From an uncultured Micrococcales bacterium (GTDB taxonomy: Bacteria > Actinomycetota > Actinomycetes > Actinomycetales > Microbacteriaceae), in assembly GCA_903820955.1 (NCBI GenBank), contig CAIJJH010000200.1:1-7789 (forward strand): DNA of 7,789 nt. The letters are read 5' to 3'. The notes under the pieces are model-generated. The model had not been told where the DNA came from, ran no database searches, and saw only the letters and a program-made list of their open reading frames with translations. Numbering within the stretch: position 1 is the first letter of the stretch; every line of letters begins with the position of its first letter. Positions 1 through 6,263 of the stretch are shown here, one piece after another. The position numbers and the translations under genes are program-made.

Positions 1-1114
1 ACTCGGTGACGGCGATTGATGACGGCTCGCAAACCTTGAGGAGGTCGTTGCGAGCGAGATCAACCAGCATCAGGTGCTCGGCGCGCTCCTTGGCGTCTGC
101 GAGCAATGACTTCTCGTGTGCCTGGTCTTGCTCAATGGTGTTGCCACGAGGCCTCGAGCCGGCGATCGGGTGCATGACAGCGTGCCGTTGGTTGACGGTG
201 ACCAGGGCTTCGGGTGAAGACCCAACGATCGCGTAGTCACCCGACTCGTCTGATTGCTGTAGCAGATACATGTAGGGGCTCGGATTAAGAGCCCTCAGAG
301 CGCGGTAGACGTCGAGTGGCGAAGCTTCGGTTTCAATGTCAAACCTTTGCGAGAGAACTACCTGAAAGACGTCGCCCTTGCGAATGTATTCCTTAGCCTT
401 AGCGATTGCGCTCTTGAAGGCGTCCTCGGTTTGGTTCGTCGTCCATTTGATAGCGCCGTCTGACGAGGAGTTGGCTAAAAACGGGGACGCTGGCTCGGCG
501 GCGTCTTTTTGAAGCTGCTTGATTCGTTCACTGGCGTTGCGATAAGCGGCCTCTAGGTCATCGGCGGCGTCTTCAATGAAGATGTTCGCAACGAAATGTA
601 GCTCTGAGGTTTCGTGGTCGACAATCACTAGATCTGAGAACATCGAGAACCACATATCAGGCACTTGGTAATCGCTCTTCGGCGCTGAGGGTAGGTGTTC
701 AATTTCGCGAATGACCTCCCAGCCGAGCATGCCGACTAGGCCGCTAGTCAGCGGGGGCAGTCCTGGTATCACAGGGGCAGACCACGCCTCGAGCAGCTGT
801 GCTATGGCACCCAAAGCTGTAGGTTCAAGTTGGTTGGTGCCGTTCGGTAAGGCGCAACCGCCTCCGGCCCAAACGGCGTTGGTGCTTGGGTTCTTAGTCA
901 CCGTACCGCGTGCATTGACGCCGATAAACGAGTAGCGCGACCAAACTCCTTGGTCTGCCGATTCAAGAAGGAACGCTCCCGTTCTGCCAGCGCAAAGCTT
1001 TTGAAATAGCCCTACAGGAGTAACCGAGCCAGCGAACAGCGTCTCAATTACCGGGATCACTCGATGCGTCTTGGCCAGCTGGGCGACCTCTTCGAACGTG
1101 AACTTGGCGACCAC
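1..1114 (-). CDS. trpE: Anthranilate synthase component I, TrpE (partial, C-terminus beyond left edge)
   Basis: TrpE converts chorismate to anthranilate, the first committed step of tryptophan synthesis, with ammonia supplied by the glutamine amidotransferase TrpG. The visible 371 codons match the family throughout. Residues 46-53 (GAFLLESA) carry the LLES motif of the tryptophan feedback site, and NPSPYM lies near residue 280. GSSPE (298-302), PIAGSRPRG (316-324), and the block around His347 with LVDLARND (350-357) form the chorismate-binding and catalytic core. Family members are about 500 residues, so roughly a quarter of the protein is missing on the left. The start is the GTG at 1114-1112, whose G is the last base of the hisI TAG stop. 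An in-frame TGA at 1120-1118 rules out any earlier start. The upstream ribosome-binding site is poor, so translation is probably coupled to hisI. The intact LLES and NPSPYM motifs predict feedback inhibition by tryptophan. Identification is firm. Confidence 0.97.
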   Translation of the reverse strand, partial: MVAKFTFEEVAQLAKTHRVIPVIETLFAGSVTPVGLFQKLCAGRTGAFLLESADQGVWSRYSFIGVNARGTVTKNPSTNAVWAGGGCALPNGTNQLEPTALGAIAQLLEAWSAPVIPGLPPLTSGLVGMLGWEVIREIEHLPSAPKSDYQVPDMWFSMFSDLVIVDHETSELHFVANIFIEDAADDLEAAYRNASERIKQLQKDAAEPASPFLANSSSDGAIKWTTNQTEDAFKSAIAKAKEYIRKGDVFQVVLSQRFDIETEASPLDVYRALRALNPSPYMYLLQQSDESGDYAIVGSSPEALVTVNQRHAVMHPIAGSRPRGNTIEQDQAHEKSLLADAKERAEHLMLVDLARNDLLKVCEPSSIAVTE

Positions 1115-1443
1115 TACTCAGCACCGCCCAAGGTTGCCGTGTCGAAGCAGGATTCTGTGCCATTGTGGCAGGCTGGGCCAGCCTCGGTTACGTGTAGCAG
1201 GATCGCGTCCGAGTCGCAGTCGATTTCGATCCGGTCGACGATCTGAACGTTGCCGCTCGAAGCCCCCTTCTGCCAAAGTTCTTGTCGCGATCTCGAGAAG
1301 AACACGGTCTGACCCGTTCGAACGGTCAGCTCGAGAGACTCGCGGTTCATCCAGGCAAGCATCAGCACGCGCTTGGAAGCGCTCGACTGAACGATTGCAG
1401 GAGCCAGGCCCTGATCGTTCCACTTGATTTCGCCTGCGCGCAC
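1114..1443 (-). CDS. hisI: Phosphoribosyl-AMP cyclohydrolase, HisI
   Basis: HisI opens the adenine ring of phosphoribosyl-AMP, the third step of histidine synthesis, in the cytoplasm. The product is 109 residues, the usual size for a stand-alone cyclohydrolase with no fused HisE domain. LMLAWMN (residues 27-33), [18 protein letters not shown] (48-65) and the metal sites are all present. Asp75, Asp77 and Asp79 sit in DCDSD, and Cys76, Cys92 and Cys99 have the CX15CX6C spacing of the zinc site. The frame stays open for 52 more codons inside hisF, but the GTG at 1443-1441 is chosen. It lies one base after the hisF TAG, has GAGG four bases upstream, and gives a protein of family length. No in-frame ATG occurs before the conserved LMLAWM region. 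The stop overlaps the trpE start by one base. Confidence 0.95.
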   Translation of the reverse strand: MRAGEIKWNDQGLAPAIVQSSASKRVLMLAWMNRESLELTVRTGQTVFFSRSRQELWQKGASSGNVQIVDRIEIDCDSDAILLHVTEAGPACHNGTESCFDTATLGGAE

Positions 1444-1444
1444 G

Positions 1445-2206
1445 CTACCTCGTTTCAAAACCGGCGGCTCTGAGAGCCGCTTTCGCTTCTTGAATCGTAA
1501 CTTTACCGTCGTGAAAAATTGAGGCGGCGAGCAAGGCGTCGGCTCCGGCCTTTGCGCCAGCAACGAAGTCTTGGGCGCTACCAGCGCCTCCTGAGGCAAT
1601 GACTGGCACTCTACTAACCGACTTAACCGCCTCGAGAAGTTCGATGTCGAAGCCGTCGAGGGTTCCGTCTGCGTCGATGCTGTTGACTAGCAGCTCGCCA
1701 CAGCCAAGCTCCTGAGCCCTTTTGATCCACTCGATGGCGTCGAGACCCGAGTCGGTTCTTCCGCCGTGCGAGGTCACCGTGAAGCCTGAGGTGGCGCGCT
1801 CACTGCGTTTCAGATCTAGCGATAGAACAAGTACCTGGGAGCCAAATTTATTGGCGATTTCGCCAATCAACTCGGGTCTAGCTATAGCGGCGGAGGCCAC
1901 GCTGACTTTGTCGGCTCCAGCTCCGAGCAGTCTGTCTACGTCATCGGTGGAGCGAACTCCCCCGCCGACCGTTAGGGGTATAAAAACCGATTCTGCAGTC
2001 TTGGTAACCAATTCGTACATTGTCGCGCGGTTGTCTACCGTTGCGTTGACGTCTAAGAAGGTGAGTTCATCGGCGCCGGCTTCGTAGTAACGCAGCGCTA
2101 GCTCGACTGGATCTCCGGCGTCTCGCAGGTTTTCGAAGTTGACACCCTTAACGACTCTGCCGTCGGCAACGTCAAGACAGGGTATAACCCGAACAGAAAG
2201 AGCCAC
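1445..2206 (-). CDS. hisF: Imidazole glycerol phosphate synthase cyclase subunit, HisF
   Basis: HisF is the cyclase subunit that joins ammonia from the glutaminase HisH to PRFAR, giving imidazole glycerol phosphate for histidine and AICAR for purines. The 253-residue product is full length for this (beta/alpha)8 barrel. It opens with the typical VRVIPCLDV. Asp12 and Asp131 (in LSLDLKR) correspond to the two catalytic aspartates, Asp11 and Asp130 in the Thermotoga enzyme. The phosphate-binding stretches are TVGGGVRS (79-86) and, towards the C-terminus, VIASGGAGS and ALLAASIFH. The start is a GTG overlapping the hisG TAG by one base, with only a weak GAGA upstream, so coupling to hisG is likely. 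The partner hisH and the isomerase gene hisA are not in the window and must lie elsewhere. Confidence 0.97.
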   Translation of the reverse strand: MALSVRVIPCLDVADGRVVKGVNFENLRDAGDPVELALRYYEAGADELTFLDVNATVDNRATMYELVTKTAESVFIPLTVGGGVRSTDDVDRLLGAGADKVSVASAAIARPELIGEIANKFGSQVLVLSLDLKRSERATSGFTVTSHGGRTDSGLDAIEWIKRAQELGCGELLVNSIDADGTLDGFDIELLEAVKSVSRVPVIASGGAGSAQDFVAGAKAGADALLAASIFHDGKVTIQEAKAALRAAGFETR

Positions 2207-3045
2207 TAGATTCTCGCGGCGTGAATTGCGCTAACCAGGATCGCGCGAGCTCCAAGGTCGTAAAGCGCGTCCATCTTGCTGTTGATCTCGCTCGACTTAA
2301 CTAAGGCGCGAATTGCAACCCAGTTTTCGTCGCGAAGTGGAGAGATGGTTGGCGATTCGATTCCGGGCGTGATGGCGGCAGCTTTGTCGACCAAGTCCGT
2401 AGGGCAGTCGTAGTCGAAGATGACGTATTCACGAGCAACGACAACACCGCGAAGCCTGCGCAAAAGTGTCTCGCTTAGCGATTCCTTGCCAGGTGCGGCG
2501 ATCAAATGCGCTGTGCTGTGCAAGAGAACTGGGCCGAAGATTTCTAGACCGGCTTGACGCAGAGTGTTACCGGTCGAAACAACATCGGCTACGGCGTCTG
2601 CTACGCCAAGTCGCACAGCGGTCTCAACAGCTCCATCGAGTTGGACGAGAGTGACTGCGACGCCAGCCTTGGCTAGAAAGTCGTGAACCAGGTTGGGGTA
2701 TGCGGTAGCGACTCTCAGACCGCCGAGTTCGTTGATAGTGGAAAATTTACCTGCCGGCCCAGCGAACCTGAAGGTGGATTCGCCAAAGCGGAGGTCCTCG
2801 ACGGTGGTGGCTTCGCTTCGACTGTCAAGAAGAAGGTCTAGGCCGGTGAGTCCGGCGTCTAGCGAGCCGGAACCAACGTAGGTAGCGATGTCGCGAGGTC
2901 TTAGGTAGAAAAATTCGACGTCGTTCTCAGCGTCGATTACGTGCAGATCCTTCGGGTCCCGCCTCGTCGCGTAGCCGGCCTCTTTGAGCATGAGAACGGC
3001 TGTTTCGGAAAGAATTCCCTTGTTTGGAATAGCAACCCTGAGCAT
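2206..3045 (-). CDS. hisG: ATP phosphoribosyltransferase, HisG (long form)
   Basis: HisG condenses ATP with PRPP to phosphoribosyl-ATP, the first and flux-controlling step of histidine synthesis. The product has 279 residues, the long form, which carries its own regulatory domain and does not need HisZ. The N-terminal half begins [13 protein letters not shown]. The PRPP-binding loop is [16 protein letters not shown] (147-162), with Asp150 and Asp154 and the phosphate-contacting S-T-G-N-T. Roughly residues 205-279 form the ACT-like domain to which histidine binds in homologues, so feedback inhibition by histidine is expected. The ATG at 3045 has a good ribosome-binding site (GAAAGG, spacing 6) in the 14-base gap after hisE. 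hisG is thus the only gene of the his block with a clear Shine-Dalgarno sequence of its own in an intergenic gap. Confidence 0.97.
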   Translation of the reverse strand: MLRVAIPNKGILSETAVLMLKEAGYATRRDPKDLHVIDAENDVEFFYLRPRDIATYVGSGSLDAGLTGLDLLLDSRSEATTVEDLRFGESTFRFAGPAGKFSTINELGGLRVATAYPNLVHDFLAKAGVAVTLVQLDGAVETAVRLGVADAVADVVSTGNTLRQAGLEIFGPVLLHSTAHLIAAPGKESLSETLLRRLRGVVVAREYVIFDYDCPTDLVDKAAAITPGIESPTISPLRDENWVAIRALVKSSEINSKMDALYDLGARAILVSAIHAARI

Positions 3046-3051
3046 TTAGGG

Positions 3052-3057
3052 CCTTTC
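3052..3057 (-). promoter_or_regulatory. Ribosome-binding site of hisG
   Basis: On the minus strand, GAAAGG lies six bases upstream of the hisG ATG, within the short gap after the hisE stop codon. It is the clearest Shine-Dalgarno match between genes in this window and confirms the hisG start. Confidence 0.75.
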
Positions 3058-3059
3058 GG

Positions 3060-3323
3060 TTAGAGGTCTTCGAGTACTTGCTCGAGGGTGATACCCCGCG
3101 CAATCATCAAGACCTGAAGGTGGTAGAGGAGCTGAGAAATTTCTTCTGCGGTCCGTTCCACGCCTTCGTGCTCGGCAGCCATCCAGACCTCTGCGGCTTC
3201 TTCAACCACTTTCTTGCCAATCGCGTGAACCCCGGCATCCAACCACTTAACTGTTTCGGATCCCTCTGGGCGCGATTCGGCTTTGAGTGTTAGTTCGTTG
3301 AACAGTTCCTCAAAGGTCTTCAT
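3060..3323 (-). CDS. hisE: Phosphoribosyl-ATP pyrophosphatase, HisE
   Basis: HisE removes pyrophosphate from phosphoribosyl-ATP, the second histidine step, producing the substrate of HisI. The 87-residue protein is a complete stand-alone form of this all-alpha, MazG-like pyrophosphohydrolase. It begins MKTFEELF, very close to actinobacterial homologues, and continues [10 protein letters not shown] (29-38). The acidic metal-binding residues are in VVEEAAEVW (Glu41, Glu42, Glu45) and [11 protein letters not shown] (Glu60, Glu61). The SQLLY variant, in place of the more general ADLLYH-type sequence, matches what I recall of the mycobacterial protein. The ATG is fixed by the family N-terminus. 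No Shine-Dalgarno sequence precedes it; instead a -10-like hexamer lies six bases upstream. It leads the his-trp block, 14 bases before hisG and 18 bases after rpe. Confidence 0.96.
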   Translation of the reverse strand: MKTFEELFNELTLKAESRPEGSETVKWLDAGVHAIGKKVVEEAAEVWMAAEHEGVERTAEEISQLLYHLQVLMIARGITLEQVLEDL

Positions 3324-3359
3324 GAATCAAGATTACAAGACTTAGCGAGTGATGTTGTC
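3324..3359 (-). promoter_or_regulatory. Candidate leaderless promoter of hisE-hisG-hisF-hisI-trpE
   Basis: On the minus strand, TAATCT (3335-3330) fits the actinobacterial -10 pattern TAnnnT. Exactly six bases (TGATTC) separate it from the hisE ATG, so transcription would start at the A of ATG. A weak -35-like GACAAC (3359-3354) lies 18 bases further upstream, inside the end of rpe. The lack of a Shine-Dalgarno sequence before hisE agrees with a leaderless message. The -10 and its spacing are visible; promoter activity is inferred. Confidence 0.5.
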
Positions 3360-4007
3360 TTGAGCCATTTCACGCAAAGTTGCTATTGTCAGCTTTCGGT
3401 CAGCGGCATTGAAAACGCAGGAACCAGCTACGAAGGTGTCTGCGCCAGCTGCGGCGGCAGCGCCAATGTTGGTTAGGTCGACACCACCATCGATCTGCAG
3501 TCTTACTTGCGCTCCTTCGTCAGAAATCTTGTGCGCGAGAGTCGCAATCTTGGGAATCATTTCGGTGATGAATTTCTGACCGCCAAAGCCTGGTTCAACT
3601 GTCATGATCAGGAACATGTCGAAATGCTCGATCATTGGCAGCAGCGCCTCGACATCCGTTCCAGGCTTGATGGCTACGGCGGCAAGTGCGCCTGCCTCGC
3701 GAATGCGCTTCGCCAGCGCAACAGGTTCGTTCGAAGCCTCCAGATGGAATGTGACGCTCTTCGCTCCCGCTTCGGCATACCCGATGGCAAGCTCGTCAAC
3801 GTTTTCGATCATCAGGTGAACGTCTAGTGGGAGCTCGGTGATTTCCAACATGCGCCGGACCATTGGGAGGCCAAAGGTGAGGTTAGGAACGAAGTGTCCG
3901 TCCATGACATCTACGTGAATCGCATCGGCGTTGGCAATCGTTGCGAATTCGCGCTCGAGATTGGCGAAGTCGGCAGAAAGAATGCTCGGGTGGATGTGTG
4001 CGTCCAT
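3342..4007 (-). CDS. rpe: Ribulose-phosphate 3-epimerase, Rpe
   Basis: Rpe interconverts ribulose 5-phosphate and xylulose 5-phosphate in the pentose phosphate pathway. The same pentose pool feeds PRPP, which the neighbouring HisG consumes. The 221-residue TIM-barrel protein is of normal length. HPSILSADF (6-14) supplies the conserved serine. The metal ligands are His31 and Asp33 in IHVDVMDG, His64 in DVHLMI, and Asp173 in LQIDGGV; VEPGFGGQ (137-144) is the mobile loop. Asp33 and Asp173 are the acid-base pair by analogy with characterised epimerases. The ATG at 4007 lies four bases after the rsmB TAA. There is only a doubtful Shine-Dalgarno match (GTAGG), which overlaps a -10-like hexamer. 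It follows rsmB as in many actinobacteria. Confidence 0.97.
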   Translation of the reverse strand: MDAHIHPSILSADFANLEREFATIANADAIHVDVMDGHFVPNLTFGLPMVRRMLEITELPLDVHLMIENVDELAIGYAEAGAKSVTFHLEASNEPVALAKRIREAGALAAVAIKPGTDVEALLPMIEHFDMFLIMTVEPGFGGQKFITEMIPKIATLAHKISDEGAQVRLQIDGGVDLTNIGAAAAAGADTFVAGSCVFNAADRKLTIATLREMAQDNITR

Positions 4008-4041
4008 GTTTTTAGCCTACTTTTTTAATCAGCGAAATGAA
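4008..4041 (-). promoter_or_regulatory. Candidate leaderless promoter of rpe
   Basis: On the minus strand, TAGGCT (4019-4014) matches TAnnnT and is separated from the rpe ATG by six bases (AAAAAC), which puts the predicted transcription start on the A of ATG. TTCATT (4041-4036) is a weak -35-like match 16 bases upstream. The hexamer spans the last codons and stop of rsmB, so its sequence is partly fixed by coding. The overlapping GTAGG could instead be a poor ribosome-binding site. The geometry is seen; the function is inferred. Confidence 0.35.
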
Positions 4042-5349
4042 CATCGCGTCGGTGTCATCGGTATGTGGCCAGAGCTGAACGGTCTTTCTGGCCCGGTTTG
4101 GCATGAACTGGTCGCTGATGCCCTCCAGGATCAAACCGGCGTCAAGCAACTCGGCATCTTTGTGTTTGCCAAGTAGCTTGCTCAAGATCGCGGTCGTCTC
4201 GGCTGGGTGCGGTGAGCAGGTGACATAGGCGAGGACGCCGCCAGGCGCAAGCTGGCGCCAACCGGACTCGATGAGCTCGGACTGCAATACATTGAGCTCC
4301 TTCAAGTCCTCGGCTGTTTTCCGCCAACGTGATTCAGGACGTCTGCGCAAAGCGCCTAGACCGGTGCATGGTGCGTCGATCATGATTCGGTCGAACAGCC
4401 CAACATCAAGTGTTCTGCCATCCTCATTGATCACCTGGGCCTTGACGCCTGAGTCTGCGAGAGCCTGCGAAACCAGTCTTGAGCGGTGGTTAGAAATCTC
4501 GTTTGCAACGAGCTTTGCGCCAACCAGCTTGGCTTCAGCACCCAAAAGGGCAGCCTTGCCGCCAGGGCCCGCGCAGAGATCAAGCCAGCGTTCGCCCGGC
4601 TTTGCCTCGAAAGCCCGCGAGAGCGCCAGAGCGGCAAGCTGTGAGCCCTGGTCTTGAACTCTGAGTGAGCCATCTTGGAATCCTCGAAGTGAGGTCGGGT
4701 CGCCGCCTTCGAGTCGGTAGCCCAGGGGCGAAATGCCTTCGCGAACGAGGTCTTCTTCATCAACGAAACGGTGATTCGGCAGTGCCACGAGGTTTACCGA
4801 GGGGGCATCGTTGTTTGCCCGAAGTAGCTTCTCAATTTCGCTTCTGCCATCGGCCTCAAGAGCGAGTTTCAGCGCTTTCACGATCCAATCCGGATGCGAG
4901 TAAAGAATGGCGAGCCGCCTCGCTGGGTCAGCAACCTCGCGTTCCAGAAGCTCTACCCATTCGGTGCGAGGCTTTTCGCTGATTCGCCGAAGTGCTGCAT
5001 TCACGAAACCAACCGCACCTTGGCGCAACACTCGCTTGGCCAGGTTCACAGTTTCATTAAGTGCTGCATGTGGAGGGGTGCGCATCCCGAGAATCTGGTG
5101 TGCGCCGAGCCTGATCACGTCGAGTGCGTCGGCGTCGATTGCCGCTAGGTCTCTCGAAGTCGCCTTGCTAGCAACCCAGTCGTAGAAGCCTTGGTTTCTC
5201 AAGGTACCAAAGGCAAGTTCGACGCACATAGCGGCGTCGGCGCGGTCGAGCTTGTTCTTGCCGATCAGGTCGGGTAGCAACAGGTTTGCGTAGGCGTCCG
5301 ATGACCGAACGCGGCCTAGCAATTCGTATGCGACTTCTCTGGAGTTCAT
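4012..5349 (-). CDS. rsmB: 16S rRNA (cytosine-C5)-methyltransferase, RsmB (Sun/Fmu family)
   Basis: RsmB transfers a methyl group from S-adenosylmethionine to a cytosine of 16S rRNA (C967 in E. coli) during 30S subunit maturation. Starting at the ATG, the protein has 445 residues. About 1-125 form the NusB-like RNA-binding domain, including HAALNETVNLAK (near 95-106) and GFVNAALRR. The C-terminal part is the Rossmann methyltransferase: SAM motif LCAGPGGK (258-265), motif IV DAPCTGLG with Cys328, and motif VI YVTCSPHP with Cys378. The last is the expected nucleophile and Cys328 the cysteine that assists release of the product. Two starts are possible: a TTG at 5352 and the ATG at 5349. The ATG is preferred because its A is the last base of the fmt TGA (TGATG), an arrangement typical of coupled translation. 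The substrate position is inferred from the family. Confidence 0.95.
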   Translation of the reverse strand: MNSREVAYELLGRVRSSDAYANLLLPDLIGKNKLDRADAAMCVELAFGTLRNQGFYDWVASKATSRDLAAIDADALDVIRLGAHQILGMRTPPHAALNETVNLAKRVLRQGAVGFVNAALRRISEKPRTEWVELLEREVADPARRLAILYSHPDWIVKALKLALEADGRSEIEKLLRANNDAPSVNLVALPNHRFVDEEDLVREGISPLGYRLEGGDPTSLRGFQDGSLRVQDQGSQLAALALSRAFEAKPGERWLDLCAGPGGKAALLGAEAKLVGAKLVANEISNHRSRLVSQALADSGVKAQVINEDGRTLDVGLFDRIMIDAPCTGLGALRRRPESRWRKTAEDLKELNVLQSELIESGWRQLAPGGVLAYVTCSPHPAETTAILSKLLGKHKDAELLDAGLILEGISDQFMPNRARKTVQLWPHTDDTDAMFISLIKKVG

Positions 5350-6263
5350 CAAGTTATGTTCCGTTCGGTTGGCTTTGTGCCGCGGAACCAGTCGGCAGCC
5401 GGCATTTGGTTCTTGCCCGCCGGCTGGACGGTTTGCAGTTCGATCGAATCCCCACCGAAACCCAGCAGGACGCCGGTCTTGGTTGCTGCTAGTTCACCCG
5501 GTGGCAAGACCTCGTATGAAGGTTTCGCGTCGATGATCCGCAGTGGACTGCCGTTGAACAGCATCCACGTACCTGGCTCGGGGTTGAGCGCTCGGATTTG
5601 ACGCAGGGCAGCCTTAGCGCCTCCCGCCAGCTCGACCTTTGCCATTTGTCGGTCAAGTTTTGGTGCGTTCGTGGGTTCGCCAACCTGACCGCTGAGAGTA
5701 GCCAGACCTGAGAAAAGTTTGGGTAGTTCCGCTAGCAAGAGCGAAGAGCCAATGTCGGTCAATCGACTCAGGAGGCGGGCTGAGTCCTCGGTCTCTTCGA
5801 TAACGGTCTCGGCGAAGCCAACGATGTCGCCTGTGTCGAGACCCTCGTCGATTTTGAACAGGGTGACACCCGTGGTCTTGTCGCCAGCGAGAATCGCGCT
5901 TTGCACCGGTGCCGCTCCGCGCCATCTAGGCAGAACGCTGTAGTGCAGGTTGAACCAACCCAGCTCGAGGGCGTCAATGGTAGATCGCTTGAGGAGTGCG
6001 CCAAAGGCCACAACGACCGCGAGCCTTACGCCGCTTGAGGCCATGGCGCCCTCATCTTCGGCAGTGATCCTGTTGGTTTTTAGCACCGCGATTCCGAGTT
6101 CGAGAGCCGCAACCGCAACCGGTGACGGCCGAAGGGTTCGCTGGCGACCGAAAGGAGCGTCTTCACGTGTGACTACTAGTGCAACGTTCTGCCCGGCGGC
6201 AACCAACTGCCTGAGGCATCGTGCAGCGTTTTCGGGAGTGCCAGCGAAAATTATGGGTTCCAT
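5349..6263 (-). CDS. fmt: Methionyl-tRNA formyltransferase, Fmt
   Basis: Fmt transfers a formyl group from 10-formyltetrahydrofolate to methionyl-initiator tRNA, making the fMet-tRNA used to begin bacterial proteins. The 304-residue protein is near the usual length of about 310. The N-terminal formyltransferase domain contains the catalytic triad Asn105, His107 and Asp143 (in FNLHYS and GLDTGD), each exactly one position off the E. coli residues 106, 108 and 144. The signature after the histidine reads SVLPRWRGAAPVQ, with Val where SLLP is more common. RPSPVAVAA (45-53) belongs to the folate/loop region. Residues after about 205 form the tRNA-contacting C-terminal domain, ending in AADWFRG. 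The ATG overlaps the priA TAA by one base (TAATG) and has GCAGG seven bases upstream. No deformylase gene is visible here. Confidence 0.97.
   Translation of the reverse strand: MEPIIFAGTPENAARCLRQLVAAGQNVALVVTREDAPFGRQRTLRPSPVAVAALELGIAVLKTNRITAEDEGAMASSGVRLAVVVAFGALLKRSTIDALELGWFNLHYSVLPRWRGAAPVQSAILAGDKTTGVTLFKIDEGLDTGDIVGFAETVIEETEDSARLLSRLTDIGSSLLLAELPKLFSGLATLSGQVGEPTNAPKLDRQMAKVELAGGAKAALRQIRALNPEPGTWMLFNGSPLRIIDAKPSYEVLPPGELAATKTGVLLGFGGDSIELQTVQPAGKNQMPAADWFRGTKPTERNIT

Noticed and set aside
1722..2087. Plus-strand open frame of 121 codons
   Set aside because: It is antisense to the conserved core of hisF; its serine- and proline-rich product resembles no protein family I know.
4009..4026. 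Two T-runs (4009-4013 and 4021-4026), considered as a terminator between rsmB and rpe
   Set aside because: They are T-rich only on the plus strand, where no gene ends, and no GC-rich stem precedes them. On the transcribed minus strand they read as A-runs.
4271..4657. Plus-strand open frame of 128 codons
   Set aside because: It is antisense to the rsmB methyltransferase domain, which is unbroken and fully conserved; the frame looks like a by-product of codon bias.
5350..5352. TTG at 5352 as the start of rsmB
   Set aside because: The next codon is an ATG that overlaps the fmt stop by one base, a common coupled arrangement. The difference is a single residue, so it cannot be settled from sequence alone.
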